Shown piece by piece: positions 56,406 to 64,000 of a stretch of DNA of 64,000 nt. The translations under genes were made by a program, and so were the position numbers. This stretch comes from Phycicoccus duodecadis (GTDB taxonomy: Bacteria; Actinomycetota; Actinomycetes; Actinomycetales; Dermatophilaceae): positions 930,001-994,000 of the forward strand of contig NZ_PJNE01000001.1 in NCBI RefSeq assembly GCF_002846495.1, given 5' to 3'. Under the pieces are notes generated by a model. It ran no database searches, was not told where the DNA came from, and was given only the letters and a program-made list of their open reading frames with translations. Positions within the stretch are counted from its first letter, which is position 1; the number at the start of each line of letters is the position of its first letter.

Positions 56406-59038
56406 AGGTCACGGTCGCTTCACGAGCCCCGGCGGTCGAGAGCGGCTCGCGCGGCTTCTGGCCCCTGCGCGACCTGCCGGTGGTCCTCTGGCTGCTCGGC
56501 GTGGTCGTCGTGTCGCTCGCCCACACCTACATCCCGGCACCGCGCTGGTTGATGATCCACCTGCTCGTCCTGGGTGCCGCGGGGCACTCGATCCTGGTGT
56601 GGAGCAGGTACTTCGCCGACACCTTGGTGCGGCTGCCCCCCACCCCGCGACGCGTGCAGTCCCGACGCCTGCTCCTGTTCAACCTCGGCGTGCTGCTCGT
56701 GGCGACCGGTGTGCCGGGCTCCCAGTGGTGGCTGGTCGTGGTCGGCGCGGTCGGTATCGCGGTCGCGGTCGCCTGGCACGTGGTGGGCCTCCTGCGCGGC
56801 CTCCGCACCGGCTTCGCCTCCCGCTTCGCCGGCACGGTCTGGTTCTACGTCGCCGCCGGTGCCCTGCTCCTGGTCGGGGTCACGCTGGGCACCGTGCTCG
56901 CCGCCGACCCGGGCGAGCCCCTCCACACGCGGGTGCAGCTCGCCCACATCGCGGTCAACCTCCTCGGCTGGGTCGGCCTGACCGTGCTCGGCACCGTGGT
57001 CACCCTCGGCCCGACGATGCTGCGCACCCGCATCCTCGAGGGTGCGGAACAGCGTGGCCGCCAGGCCCTGCCCGTGCTGCTCGCCGGCATCGCGCTCGTC
57101 GTCGCTGCGGCCTGGGCCGACGTCGTGCTCCTGGTGCCCGCCGGGCTGCTGGTGTACGTCGTCGGCGCCGGGCTCGTGGTCTGGCCACTGGCCCGGACCG
57201 CCCGCGTCAAGCCCCCCACGTCCTTCCCGGCCTGGTCGCTGCTCGCGGGGATGGCGTGGCTGCTCGGCCTGCTGTCGGCACTGGTCCTGCACGTGTCGTG
57301 GGCGGTGTCGCACGCCGGCTCGTGGCTCGGGATCGGGAAGGCCACCGAACAGCTGACGCCCTACCTGGCCGCCGGCTTCGTGGCCCAGGTCCTGCTCGGC
57401 GCCACGTCCTACCTCATCCCCGTCGTCATGGGCGGCGGGCCGGCCGCCGTCCGCGCCACCAACCGCGACCTGGACGCCGGCGGGGCGCTGCGCGTGAGCC
57501 TGACCAACCTCGGCCTGCTCGTCTGCGTCCTGCCGGTCCCGAGCCCGGTGCGCGTCGTCGCGTCCGTGCTCGTGCTCGCCGCGCTCGCCTCGTTCGTCCC
57601 GATCCTGGTGCGCACGAGCCGACGCCGTCGTACGGCCCGCTCCGCTGACACGCCCGAGACCACCCTTCGTCCTGTCGGCCAGACCACCGGGATTGCCGTC
57701 GTCGGCCTCGCGCTGGTCATGACCGCGGTGGCCTTCGGCGGTTCGCTGGACCCGGCCCGCCTCGTCGGGGCGCCGCACTCCGCGGCCGACGGAGCCGTGC
57801 CGACCGGGCACACCACCGCGGTCACGGTCGAGGCCAAGGACATGCGCTTCACCCCGTCGCGCATCCGGGTGCCGGTCGGCGACCGGCTCGTCATCACGGT
57901 CGAGAACACCGACCGGACCGACGTCCACGACCTGGTGCTCGAGACCGGCCACGACTCCGGGCGGATCGCGCCCGGGGAGTCGGCCGTGCTCGACGCCGGG
58001 GTGGTCGGGCGCGACGTCGACGGCTGGTGCTCGGTCGTCGGGCACCGGCAGATGGGCATGGTGCTGGCCATCGAGGCCGTCGGCGCGCCGATGGCCGCCG
58101 TCGCCCCCTCCGCGCCTCCGGGGGGCGCCGCGTCGACCGCGGGCGCCCACGCCGGCCACGAGATGGCGCCGGGCGAGCCGGCACCCGGCACCGTCATCCC
58201 CGACCCCGCGCTGCCATCTCTGGAGCCGGGCCGGGTGCACCACCGCACCTTCACCATCACCGAGCAGGTGAAGGAGGTCGCGCCCGGCGTCACCCAGCAG
58301 CTGTGGACTTACAACGGCTCCTCCCCCGGGCCGACCCTGCACGGCCGGGTGGGTGACACCTTCGTCATCCGGCTCGTCAACCACGGGACGGTGGGCCACT
58401 CCATCGACTTCCACGCCGGCCAGCGCGCCCCCGACGCGGTCATGGTGACCATCCCGCCGGGGAAGTCCCTGACCTACCGGTTCACGGCACGCCGCGCCGG
58501 GATCTGGCTGTACCACTGCTCGTCCGCCCCGATGAGCGCCCACATCGCCAACGGCCTGTTCGGCGCGGTCGTGATCGACCCTCCCGACCTGCCGGCCGTC
58601 GACCGCTCCTTCGTCCTGGTGCAGTCCGAGCACTACTACGGCCCCCAGGGCGGCCCGGTCGACATGGACGCGCTCCAGGCCGAGAAGCCCGACGCCGTGG
58701 TCTTCAACGGCTACCGGAACGCCTACGACCACGCCCCGCTCACCGTGAAGGTCGGCGAGCGGGTGCGGATCTGGCTGCTGGACGCCGGTCCCGACCGGCC
58801 TCTGTCGTTCCACGTCGTCGGCGGCCAGTTCGACCGCACCTGGCTGGAGGGTGACTGGCTGCTCGGCTCGGCGCGGGGACCGTCGCGCACCGGCGGTTCG
58901 CAGGCCCTCGCGCTGGCGGCCGCCCAGGGCGGGTTCGTGGAGACCGTCTTCGACGAGCCCGGGCGGTACACCTTCGTCAACCACGTGATGGTCGACGCCG
59001 AGCGCGGCGCCCACGGCGCCATCGACGTGACGGGCTGA
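56402..59038 (+). CDS. nirK: Membrane-anchored copper nitrite reductase fusion (membrane domain, cupredoxin, NirK)
   Basis: 878 residues in three parts. (1) A polytopic domain, ~1-455, with about twelve helices. (2) A single cupredoxin, ~470-560, with a full type-1 copper set H509, C543, H548, M551. (3) A two-domain CuNIR, ~605-878. In part 3, H666, C706 and H714 match type-1 ligands, H671, H705 and H804 match the type-2 site, and D669 matches the catalytic Asp. The expected axial Met after H714 (HIANGM in AniA-like enzymes) is Leu719. The function expected is nitrite to NO, with the fused cupredoxin as built-in electron donor. GTG at 56402 overlaps the upstream stop. A laccase-like multicopper oxidase is the alternative, but the two-domain pattern favours NirK. 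Confidence 0.85.
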   Translation: MKVTVASRAPAVESGSRGFWPLRDLPVVLWLLGVVVVSLAHTYIPAPRWLMIHLLVLGAAGHSILVWSRYFADTLVRLPPTPRRVQSRRLLLFNLGVLLVATGVPGSQWWLVVVGAVGIAVAVAWHVVGLLRGLRTGFASRFAGTVWFYVAAGALLLVGVTLGTVLAADPGEPLHTRVQLAHIAVNLLGWVGLTVLGTVVTLGPTMLRTRILEGAEQRGRQALPVLLAGIALVVAAAWADVVLLVPAGLLVYVVGAGLVVWPLARTARVKPPTSFPAWSLLAGMAWLLGLLSALVLHVSWAVSHAGSWLGIGKATEQLTPYLAAGFVAQVLLGATSYLIPVVMGGGPAAVRATNRDLDAGGALRVSLTNLGLLVCVLPVPSPVRVVASVLVLAALASFVPILVRTSRRRRTARSADTPETTLRPVGQTTGIAVVGLALVMTAVAFGGSLDPARLVGAPHSAADGAVPTGHTTAVTVEAKDMRFTPSRIRVPVGDRLVITVENTDRTDVHDLVLETGHDSGRIAPGESAVLDAGVVGRDVDGWCSVVGHRQMGMVLAIEAVGAPMAAVAPSAPPGGAASTAGAHAGHEMAPGEPAPGTVIPDPALPSLEPGRVHHRTFTITEQVKEVAPGVTQQLWTYNGSSPGPTLHGRVGDTFVIRLVNHGTVGHSIDFHAGQRAPDAVMVTIPPGKSLTYRFTARRAGIWLYHCSSAPMSAHIANGLFGAVVIDPPDLPAVDRSFVLVQSEHYYGPQGGPVDMDALQAEKPDAVVFNGYRNAYDHAPLTVKVGERVRIWLLDAGPDRPLSFHVVGGQFDRTWLEGDWLLGSARGPSRTGGSQALALAAAQGGFVETVFDEPGRYTFVNHVMVDAERGAHGAIDVTG

Positions 59039-59064
59039 GACGCGGGCGGGCCCCCCGAACGGCG

Positions 59065-59096
59065 TCAGGCGCGGAACCCGAGGGTTCCGCGCCTGA
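59065..59096. terminator. Bidirectional terminator between nirK and tRNA-fMet
   Basis: Perfect 15-bp inverted repeat, arms 59065-59079 and 59082-59096 (TCAGGCGCGGAACCC and its complement), with a 2-nt centre. Confidence 0.88.
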
Positions 59097-59099
59097 CCG

Positions 59100-59176
59100 T
59101 GGTAGCGGGGGCAGGATTTGAACCTGCGACCTCCGGGTTATGAGCCCGGCGAGCTACCGAGCTGCTCCACCCCGCG
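59100..59176 (-). tRNA. Initiator tRNA-fMet (anticodon CAT)
   Basis: Minus strand: CGCGGGG acceptor with a C1-T72 mismatch, D-arm AGCAGCTCGGTAGCT, anticodon loop CTCATAA on a stem ending in three consecutive G-C pairs, T-arm GCAGG TTCAAAT CCTGC. The mismatch at 1-72 and the three G-C pairs are initiator features. The 3' CCA is encoded. Confidence 0.96.
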
Positions 59177-59253
59177 TCGAGTGAGTCACAGCCCGGAGGC
59201 CGTGCTCGGTATGACTCGACAGTACGCGAGAGGGGCGCCCGGACTCAAATCGG

Positions 59254-62200
59254 CTACCCGGCGCTGGCCGTCGTACTGGCCGACGGCGCCGCCGACGGGG
59301 TGGCCGACGGGGCCGGCGTCGCGGCCGGAGCCCCCAGCTGGGCCGCGATGGAGTCGGCCTTGGTGATGGCCTCGGCCAGGGCCTTCTGGGCATCGCCGTA
59401 CGCGGCGAAGTCGCCCTTGGTGAGTGCCTGCTGCCCCGCCGAGTACGCCGCCTGGATCTCGCCGATGGCCACGGTGAGCTGCTGCTCGAGGCTCGTCGAC
59501 GGCGTGCTCGGGGTGGTGGGCGTGGTGGGGCTGCCACCGCCCCCTCCCCCGCCGCTGCCCTGGCCGAACAGCCCGGTGATGGCCTGCTCGAGGGTGTCGC
59601 CCCAGGCCACGTTGGTGCCGTACAAGGCCACGGTGATCTTGTTCTGCGGGAACGACCCCGACCCGCTGGAGGCCTGGACGTAGATCGGCTGCACGTAGAA
59701 CGTGCGCCCCGCCAGCGGGAAGGTCAGCAGGTTCCCGAACGTCAGCTGCTTGCCGGAGCCCGAGTTGTTGGTGATGTACTGCGCGAGGTTCAGCGGCTCG
59801 GCCGGGTTCTGCGAGCGCGACGTGGAGTTCTGGATCTGGTTGCGTACCTGCCCCGGGCCCGGCGGCTGGGCGGCCCCGAACTCCAGCAGCCGCAGGGCGC
59901 CGAAGGAGGCGGCCGGCTTGCCGGCCTGGGTGCCGGCGTCGGCGTTGACCGCCAGGAGCCCGCGCAGGATCTCGCGGCCCGCCTCGTTGTTGCTCGCCGG
60001 CACGAAGGAGGTGGTGATCGAGAACGTCGCGGCCTTCTCGCCCGGCAGGGCGATCGACTGGAAGAGCACCGGCTGGTCCTGGCTGGCCACCGACGGGTCG
60101 CGCGGGACGCGCCACTTGTCGGAGCCGCTGTAGAACGTGCCCGGGTCGGTGACGTGGTACTCGTTCAGCAGGTCGCGCTGGACCTTGATGAGGTCCTGCG
60201 GGTAGCGGATGTGCGACATCAGCGAGCCCGAGATGTCCGACAGCGGTCGGACCGAGCCGGGGAAGGCCTTGCTCCAGGCCTTGAGGATGGGGTCGCTCAC
60301 GTCCCAGCCGTAGAGGCGCACCGACCCGTCCTCGGCGTCGACGGTGGCCTTGACGGCGTTGCGGATGTAGTTGATCTCGCCGGTGCGCACCTGCACGACG
60401 TTGGAGCGCCGCGCGACCGAGTCGGAGGTGGCCTCGGCGAGGTCGACGAGGCGGCTGTTGGGGTAGCTGGCCGACGTGGTGAAGCCGTCGACGATCCACT
60501 GCACGCGCCCGTCGACCACGGCGGGGTAGGCGTTGCCGTCGAGCTGCAGCCAGGGGGCGACCCGCTCGACACGCTCCTTGGGGGTGCGGTGGTCGAGGAT
60601 GCGCGACTGGCCGTTGACGGCGTCCGAGAGCAGGAAGTTGGCCTCGCGGTACTTGATGGCGTACGCGACCCGGCGCATGAACGAGCCGATCGAGACGCCC
60701 CCGCCGCCGGTGTAGGTGTTCTGCACCGCCACGTCGCCGTCGGAGCCGCCCGGGTAGTCGAACTCGCGCGGCGAGGCGCCCCGCTCGGCCCCGACCACGG
60801 AGTACTCCGGCGAGAGCTCGCCGAAGTAGATGCGCGGCTCGTACGGGCCGAGCGTGCTGCGCCCACCGCCCTCGAAGAACACCGGGTCGCCCTCGGTGGT
60901 GCGCTGGTTGCCGTACGCCGCGTAGAAGCCGTAGCCGTGGGTGAAGACGGTGTGGTCGTTGATCCAGTTGCGCTGGTTGTCCGGCAGGCCGTCGAGGTTG
61001 ATCTCGCGCACCGCCACGACGGCGTCGTCGACGCGCTGGTCGACGGTGTAGCGGTCGACGTCGAGGGTGTCGGGGAAGGCGTAGTAGTCGCGCTGGCCCT
61101 CGAGCTGGCGGAACGTGGGCGCCACGACGTTGGGGTCGATGATGCGTACGCCGGGGATGTCCTCGGCCCCGGCCCGCAGCGCTGCGGTGGCGGGGGCCTG
61201 TGCGGGCACGACGTTCTGGATGCGCTCGACCCGGTCGAGCCCGAAGGCCGCGCTGGTGGCGGCGATGTTGCGCCCGATGTACTTCGCCTCGAGCGACTTC
61301 TCGGAGGGGCCGACCTTCAGCGACTGGATCAGCGCCGGGTACACGGCGCCCACGACGACCGCGGTGACCACGAGCAGCGCCACGCCGGTGATGGGCAGGC
61401 GCCAGCTGCGGCTCCAGATGGCGGCCAGGAAGAACCCGGCGCACATCACGGCGGCGACGGCCAGGATGGCCTTGGTCGGCAGCACCGCGTTGGCGTCGGT
61501 GTAGGTGATGCCGGTGATGAGGCTGCCCTTCTGCGTCGAGAGCGAGTACCGGTCGAGCCAGTAGGACGCCGCGCGGGTGAGGGCGATGAGCGCACCGAGC
61601 ACGCCGAGGTGCACGTAGGCGGCGCGGGTGGACGGCCCGCGACCCGGCAGCTGCAGGCCGCCGTAGACGTAGTGGGTGAAGGCCGCCGCGAGGAAGGCCA
61701 GCACCAGCACCACGGTGACGAAGCTGACGATGAAGTCCAACCAGGGCAGGGTGAAGACGAAGAAGCCGACATCGAGCCCGAACTGCGGGTCCTTCGTGCC
61801 GAAGTCGCCGCCGTTGGCCCACAGCAGGTAGGTGCGCCAGGCCCCCATCGACCCGGAGCCGGCGAGCAGGCCGAGCACCACCGGGATGACGACGAGCGCG
61901 ATCCGCCGCAGCGGCTCGATGGCCTGGCGGTACTGCTCGAGCACCTGCTGGGCCGGGGTGACGGGCACGTAGATCGGGCGCGTGCGGTAGGCCACGACGA
62001 GGCTCGCACCGACCGCGCCCGCGGTGAGCAGCCCCGCGACGGCGAAGATGAGGGTCTTGGTCGTGAGCTCGGTGACGAACACGCCGCGGAAGCCGACCGA
62101 GTCGTACCACCACACGTCGGTGGAGAGGTCGGCCACCAGGCCGGCGAGCACCGCCAGCCCGGCCAGCACGACGAGTGTAGGCACCAGGGGGCCCCGGCGG

Positions 62201-62310
62201 CGGCGGACGCCGACCGTCCCCGTCCGCCCTCCGCCCGCGCCGGGCCCGCCGGGACGCGGGGCGCCCTCGTCGGGGCCGTTCGGACCGTCGAACCACTCCG
62301 AGCGACTCAC
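59254..62310 (-). CDS. UPF0182 family membrane protein
   Basis: 1018 residues. A Pro/Gly-rich N-terminus (~1-40), seven membrane helices (~41-320), then a very large extracytoplasmic region starting at GPSEKSLEAKYIGRNIAAT and containing FVPASNNEAGREILRGLLAVN, and a low-complexity tail (Gly7, PTTPTTPSTPSTS, then Ala/Pro/Ser repeats after a short coiled segment). The family is conserved across actinobacteria with no established function. The GTG at 62310 has GAGGAG 4-5 nt upstream. Confidence 0.95.
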   Translation of the reverse strand: MSRSEWFDGPNGPDEGAPRPGGPGAGGGRTGTVGVRRRRGPLVPTLVVLAGLAVLAGLVADLSTDVWWYDSVGFRGVFVTELTTKTLIFAVAGLLTAGAVGASLVVAYRTRPIYVPVTPAQQVLEQYRQAIEPLRRIALVVIPVVLGLLAGSGSMGAWRTYLLWANGGDFGTKDPQFGLDVGFFVFTLPWLDFIVSFVTVVLVLAFLAAAFTHYVYGGLQLPGRGPSTRAAYVHLGVLGALIALTRAASYWLDRYSLSTQKGSLITGITYTDANAVLPTKAILAVAAVMCAGFFLAAIWSRSWRLPITGVALLVVTAVVVGAVYPALIQSLKVGPSEKSLEAKYIGRNIAATSAAFGLDRVERIQNVVPAQAPATAALRAGAEDIPGVRIIDPNVVAPTFRQLEGQRDYYAFPDTLDVDRYTVDQRVDDAVVAVREINLDGLPDNQRNWINDHTVFTHGYGFYAAYGNQRTTEGDPVFFEGGGRSTLGPYEPRIYFGELSPEYSVVGAERGASPREFDYPGGSDGDVAVQNTYTGGGGVSIGSFMRRVAYAIKYREANFLLSDAVNGQSRILDHRTPKERVERVAPWLQLDGNAYPAVVDGRVQWIVDGFTTSASYPNSRLVDLAEATSDSVARRSNVVQVRTGEINYIRNAVKATVDAEDGSVRLYGWDVSDPILKAWSKAFPGSVRPLSDISGSLMSHIRYPQDLIKVQRDLLNEYHVTDPGTFYSGSDKWRVPRDPSVASQDQPVLFQSIALPGEKAATFSITTSFVPASNNEAGREILRGLLAVNADAGTQAGKPAASFGALRLLEFGAAQPPGPGQVRNQIQNSTSRSQNPAEPLNLAQYITNNSGSGKQLTFGNLLTFPLAGRTFYVQPIYVQASSGSGSFPQNKITVALYGTNVAWGDTLEQAITGLFGQGSGGGGGGGSPTTPTTPSTPSTSLEQQLTVAIGEIQAAYSAGQQALTKGDFAAYGDAQKALAEAITKADSIAAQLGAPAATPAPSATPSAAPSASTTASAG

Positions 62311-62413
62311 AGCTCTCCTCGTCCCACTGGCGGGGGTCGTCGTGCGGGAAGGATGGTCAACCTACCTCGCACACCTGAACGCCCGAGCGCCCCCCATCGT
62401 TCGTTCGGGCACC

Positions 62414-62956
62414 ATGGTCCCCGTGACTGACGCGCCCCGACCGGTGACCGACCCCCTGACCCTGGCCGCCCTCGACACCGAGCGGCACGTGGCGCGCTCG
62501 GGGTGGGACCAACCGGTGCGCCTCTTCGCGCTCGTGCCGACCGCCGAGCTGCTGACCCACGAGCCGCAGCTCGCCGACGGGCTCGCCACCCACGACGCCG
62601 TGGCCGGGGCGCTCTCGGCGGTCGAGCAGGACGAGCTGCCCGAGGCCGACGGCATCGAGGACCTGCTGGCGCGCATCGCGTGGCCCGACCAGGTCACCGG
62701 CTGCGCGCTGGCCCTCGAGCGCATCGTCGTGCCCCCGGCGGCCGAGCGTGACCTGCCCGAGGACGCCGAGGCCGCGTTGGCGGCCGTGGCCGCGCACCCG
62801 GAGCGGGCCGACGTGCGGCTCGTGGTGGCCGTCACCCGTGACGGCGCCTCGCGGTGCCTGCTCCGTCAGCGCGCGTACGACAGCGACGACCGGGTGGCCC
62901 TGGGCGACGACATCGCCCCGGGCCTGGTCCACGCCCTGCGCGCGACCTTCGACTGA
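62414..62956 (+). CDS. PPA1309 family protein
   Basis: 180 residues, acidic, no membrane helix. ARSGWDQPVRLFALVPTAELL near residue 30 and WPDQVTGCALALERIVVPP in the middle are family landmarks as I recall them. It is found next to UPF0182 and the PDZ-Lon protein in many actinobacteria, as here. Function unknown. ATG at 62414; a GTG at 62423 is an alternative start. Confidence 0.88.
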   Translation: MVPVTDAPRPVTDPLTLAALDTERHVARSGWDQPVRLFALVPTAELLTHEPQLADGLATHDAVAGALSAVEQDELPEADGIEDLLARIAWPDQVTGCALALERIVVPPAAERDLPEDAEAALAAVAAHPERADVRLVVAVTRDGASRCLLRQRAYDSDDRVALGDDIAPGLVHALRATFD

Positions 62957-62963
62957 CGGGACG

Positions 62964-62988
62964 CCGGCGCGGCCGGAGCCGGCGCCGG
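62964..62988. terminator. Hairpin between PPA1309 and PDZ-Lon genes
   Basis: CCGGCGC (62964-62970) pairs with GCGCCGG (62982-62988), 11-nt loop, between convergent stops at 62956 and 62998. Confidence 0.55.
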
Positions 62989-62997
62989 GTCCGGGGC

Positions 62998-64000
62998 TCA
63001 GCCGCAGCGCGGGAGGCCCGCGGTGTCGCCCTTCGCGATGCCCTCGACCGCGGCCTTGGCGTCGGTGAAGGTCGTGACCTTGAGCAGCGTCATCCCGTCG
63101 GGGACGTGCCCCACGGCGTCGGCGCAGTCCTCGGCCGGCGACAGGAACCAGCGCGCGCCGACGGCATGGGCCCCGACCATCTTCTGCTGGATGCCGCTGA
63201 TCGCCCCGACCGAGCCGTCGTCCTCGATGGTGCCGGTGCCCGCGATGCGCTTGCCCCCGGTGAGCGCGCCCGGGGTGAGCACGTCGTAGATGGCGAGGCT
63301 GAACATCAGGCCCGCCGACGGGCCGCCGACCTGGCCGGTGTTGAGCGTGACCTCGACGGGGAGGTCGTAGTCGGTGCGGAGCAGCACCCCGATGACGGCG
63401 CGCCCCTGGGAGTCGCCGGCCTTGACGGTGAGGGTCTTCTCGACCCCTCCCCGCCGGACCGTGACGCGGACGTCCTCGCCCGGCTGGTGGGCCGTGACGG
63501 CCGCCCGCACGGCGGCGGGGTCGGTGGCCGGGGTCCCGTCGACCGACACGATGACGTCGCCGGTCTCGATGACGCCCTGCGCCGGGCTGCCTTGCGGGAC
63601 ACCGGCGATGCCCACGGTGGTCTTCACGGTGCGACCGAGCGCCCGCAGCGCGGTGGCCGCGGCGACGACCTGCGACTCGTTCATCATCTCGGTGTTCTGG
63701 GCCGCGACGTCGTCCTCGGAGACGTCCGGCGGGAAGTAGAGCTTCTCGGGCTCGACCGCGATGTCGTCGCTGAGCCACGCCTCGGCGAGGTCGTAGATGG
63801 TGACGGTGCGCCCCGGCCCGCCGTCGAAACCGACGGTGGTGAAGTCGAGCGCCCCGTCGGTGGGGTAGGTCTGCGCGCCCGAGACCGAGAGCACCGGCTT
63901 GCCGCCGACGTCACCGAGGACGTTGGTGGCCGGGCCGGGCGACAGGACGACGTAGGGCAGGCCCACGAAGGTCATCCCCGCCGCCAGGATCACCAGCACG
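62998..64000 (-). CDS. PDZ and Lon-type serine protease domain protein (YlbL-like), 5' end outside window
   Basis: At least 333 residues are present; the start lies beyond the right edge. The visible N-terminal part is the end of a signal-anchor helix (LVILAAGMTFVGLPYVVLSPGPA). A PDZ domain (~130-205; GSPAQGVIETGDVIVSVDGTPA) precedes a Lon-type catalytic domain with Ser in GGPSAGLMFSLAIYD and Lys in GIQQKMVGAHAVGA. Expected to face the outside of the membrane. Substrate unknown. Confidence 0.93.
   Translation of the reverse strand, partial: VLVILAAGMTFVGLPYVVLSPGPATNVLGDVGGKPVLSVSGAQTYPTDGALDFTTVGFDGGPGRTVTIYDLAEAWLSDDIAVEPEKLYFPPDVSEDDVAAQNTEMMNESQVVAAATALRALGRTVKTTVGIAGVPQGSPAQGVIETGDVIVSVDGTPATDPAAVRAAVTAHQPGEDVRVTVRRGGVEKTLTVKAGDSQGRAVIGVLLRTDYDLPVEVTLNTGQVGGPSAGLMFSLAIYDVLTPGALTGGKRIAGTGTIEDDGSVGAISGIQQKMVGAHAVGARWFLSPAEDCADAVGHVPDGMTLLKVTTFTDAKAAVEGIAKGDTAGLPRCG

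Overview
The window is about 64 kb of very GC-rich, densely packed chromosome from an actinobacterium. Its gene content points to Micrococcales, probably Intrasporangiaceae or a relative. The evidence is a one-piece KGD-type 2-oxoglutarate dehydrogenase, a mycothiol-type sigma/anti-sigma pair (SigH/SigR with RsrA), nickel superoxide dismutase, the 24-residue ribosomal protein bL37, UPF0182 and PPA1309 family proteins, and many GTG starts with 4-bp ATGA/GTGA gene overlaps. I see no insertion sequence, prophage, CRISPR array or rRNA. The lineage call is inference from gene content.

Layout. 1-14.9 kb, mostly minus strand: a translation block (argS, rho, rpmE, prfA, prmC, threonylcarbamoyl-AMP synthase, glyA cut by the window edge) with the aspartate-family operon lysA-hom-thrC-thrB inside it. 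A small luciferase-like monooxygenase/acetyltransferase pair sits on the plus strand between rho and rpmE. 14.9-25.2 kb: tRNA-Arg, two CBS/DUF21 membrane proteins, an ABC exporter, the giant kgd gene, and a coupled trio (DUF6104-like, SGNH hydrolase, homocysteine methyltransferase). 25.2-33.6 kb: a quinone oxidoreductase, the divergent dTDP-rhamnose genes rmlBD/rmlAC with a protein-tyrosine phosphatase, malic enzyme, the sodX-sodN pair and manA.

33.6-42.1 kb: two paired membrane HD proteins preceded by an unannotated 45-residue secreted peptide gene, a palindromic operator over divergent promoters, bL37, rsrA-sigH with its own GGAAT-N18-GTT promoter, a hydrolase, SRAP, DoxX, aroA and rsgA. 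42.1-49.1 kb: an oligopeptide ABC operon lying between rsgA and hisN. 49.1-53.7 kb: Ogt, an M16 peptidase pair and NDH-2. 53.8-59.0 kb: a nitrogen-oxide module, with a hemerythrin/DUF2249 protein divergent from a cysteine-containing regulator, a polytopic NnrS-like protein and a very unusual three-part copper nitrite reductase. 59.1-64 kb: initiator tRNA, UPF0182, PPA1309 and a PDZ-Lon protease cut by the window edge.

The most interesting points are the peptide/HD-protein operon with its operator, and the membrane-cupredoxin-NirK fusion whose catalytic domain has Leu where the type-1 copper axial Met normally sits. Many genes also show a TANNNT hexamer 6-8 nt before the start codon, which suggests widespread leaderless transcription.
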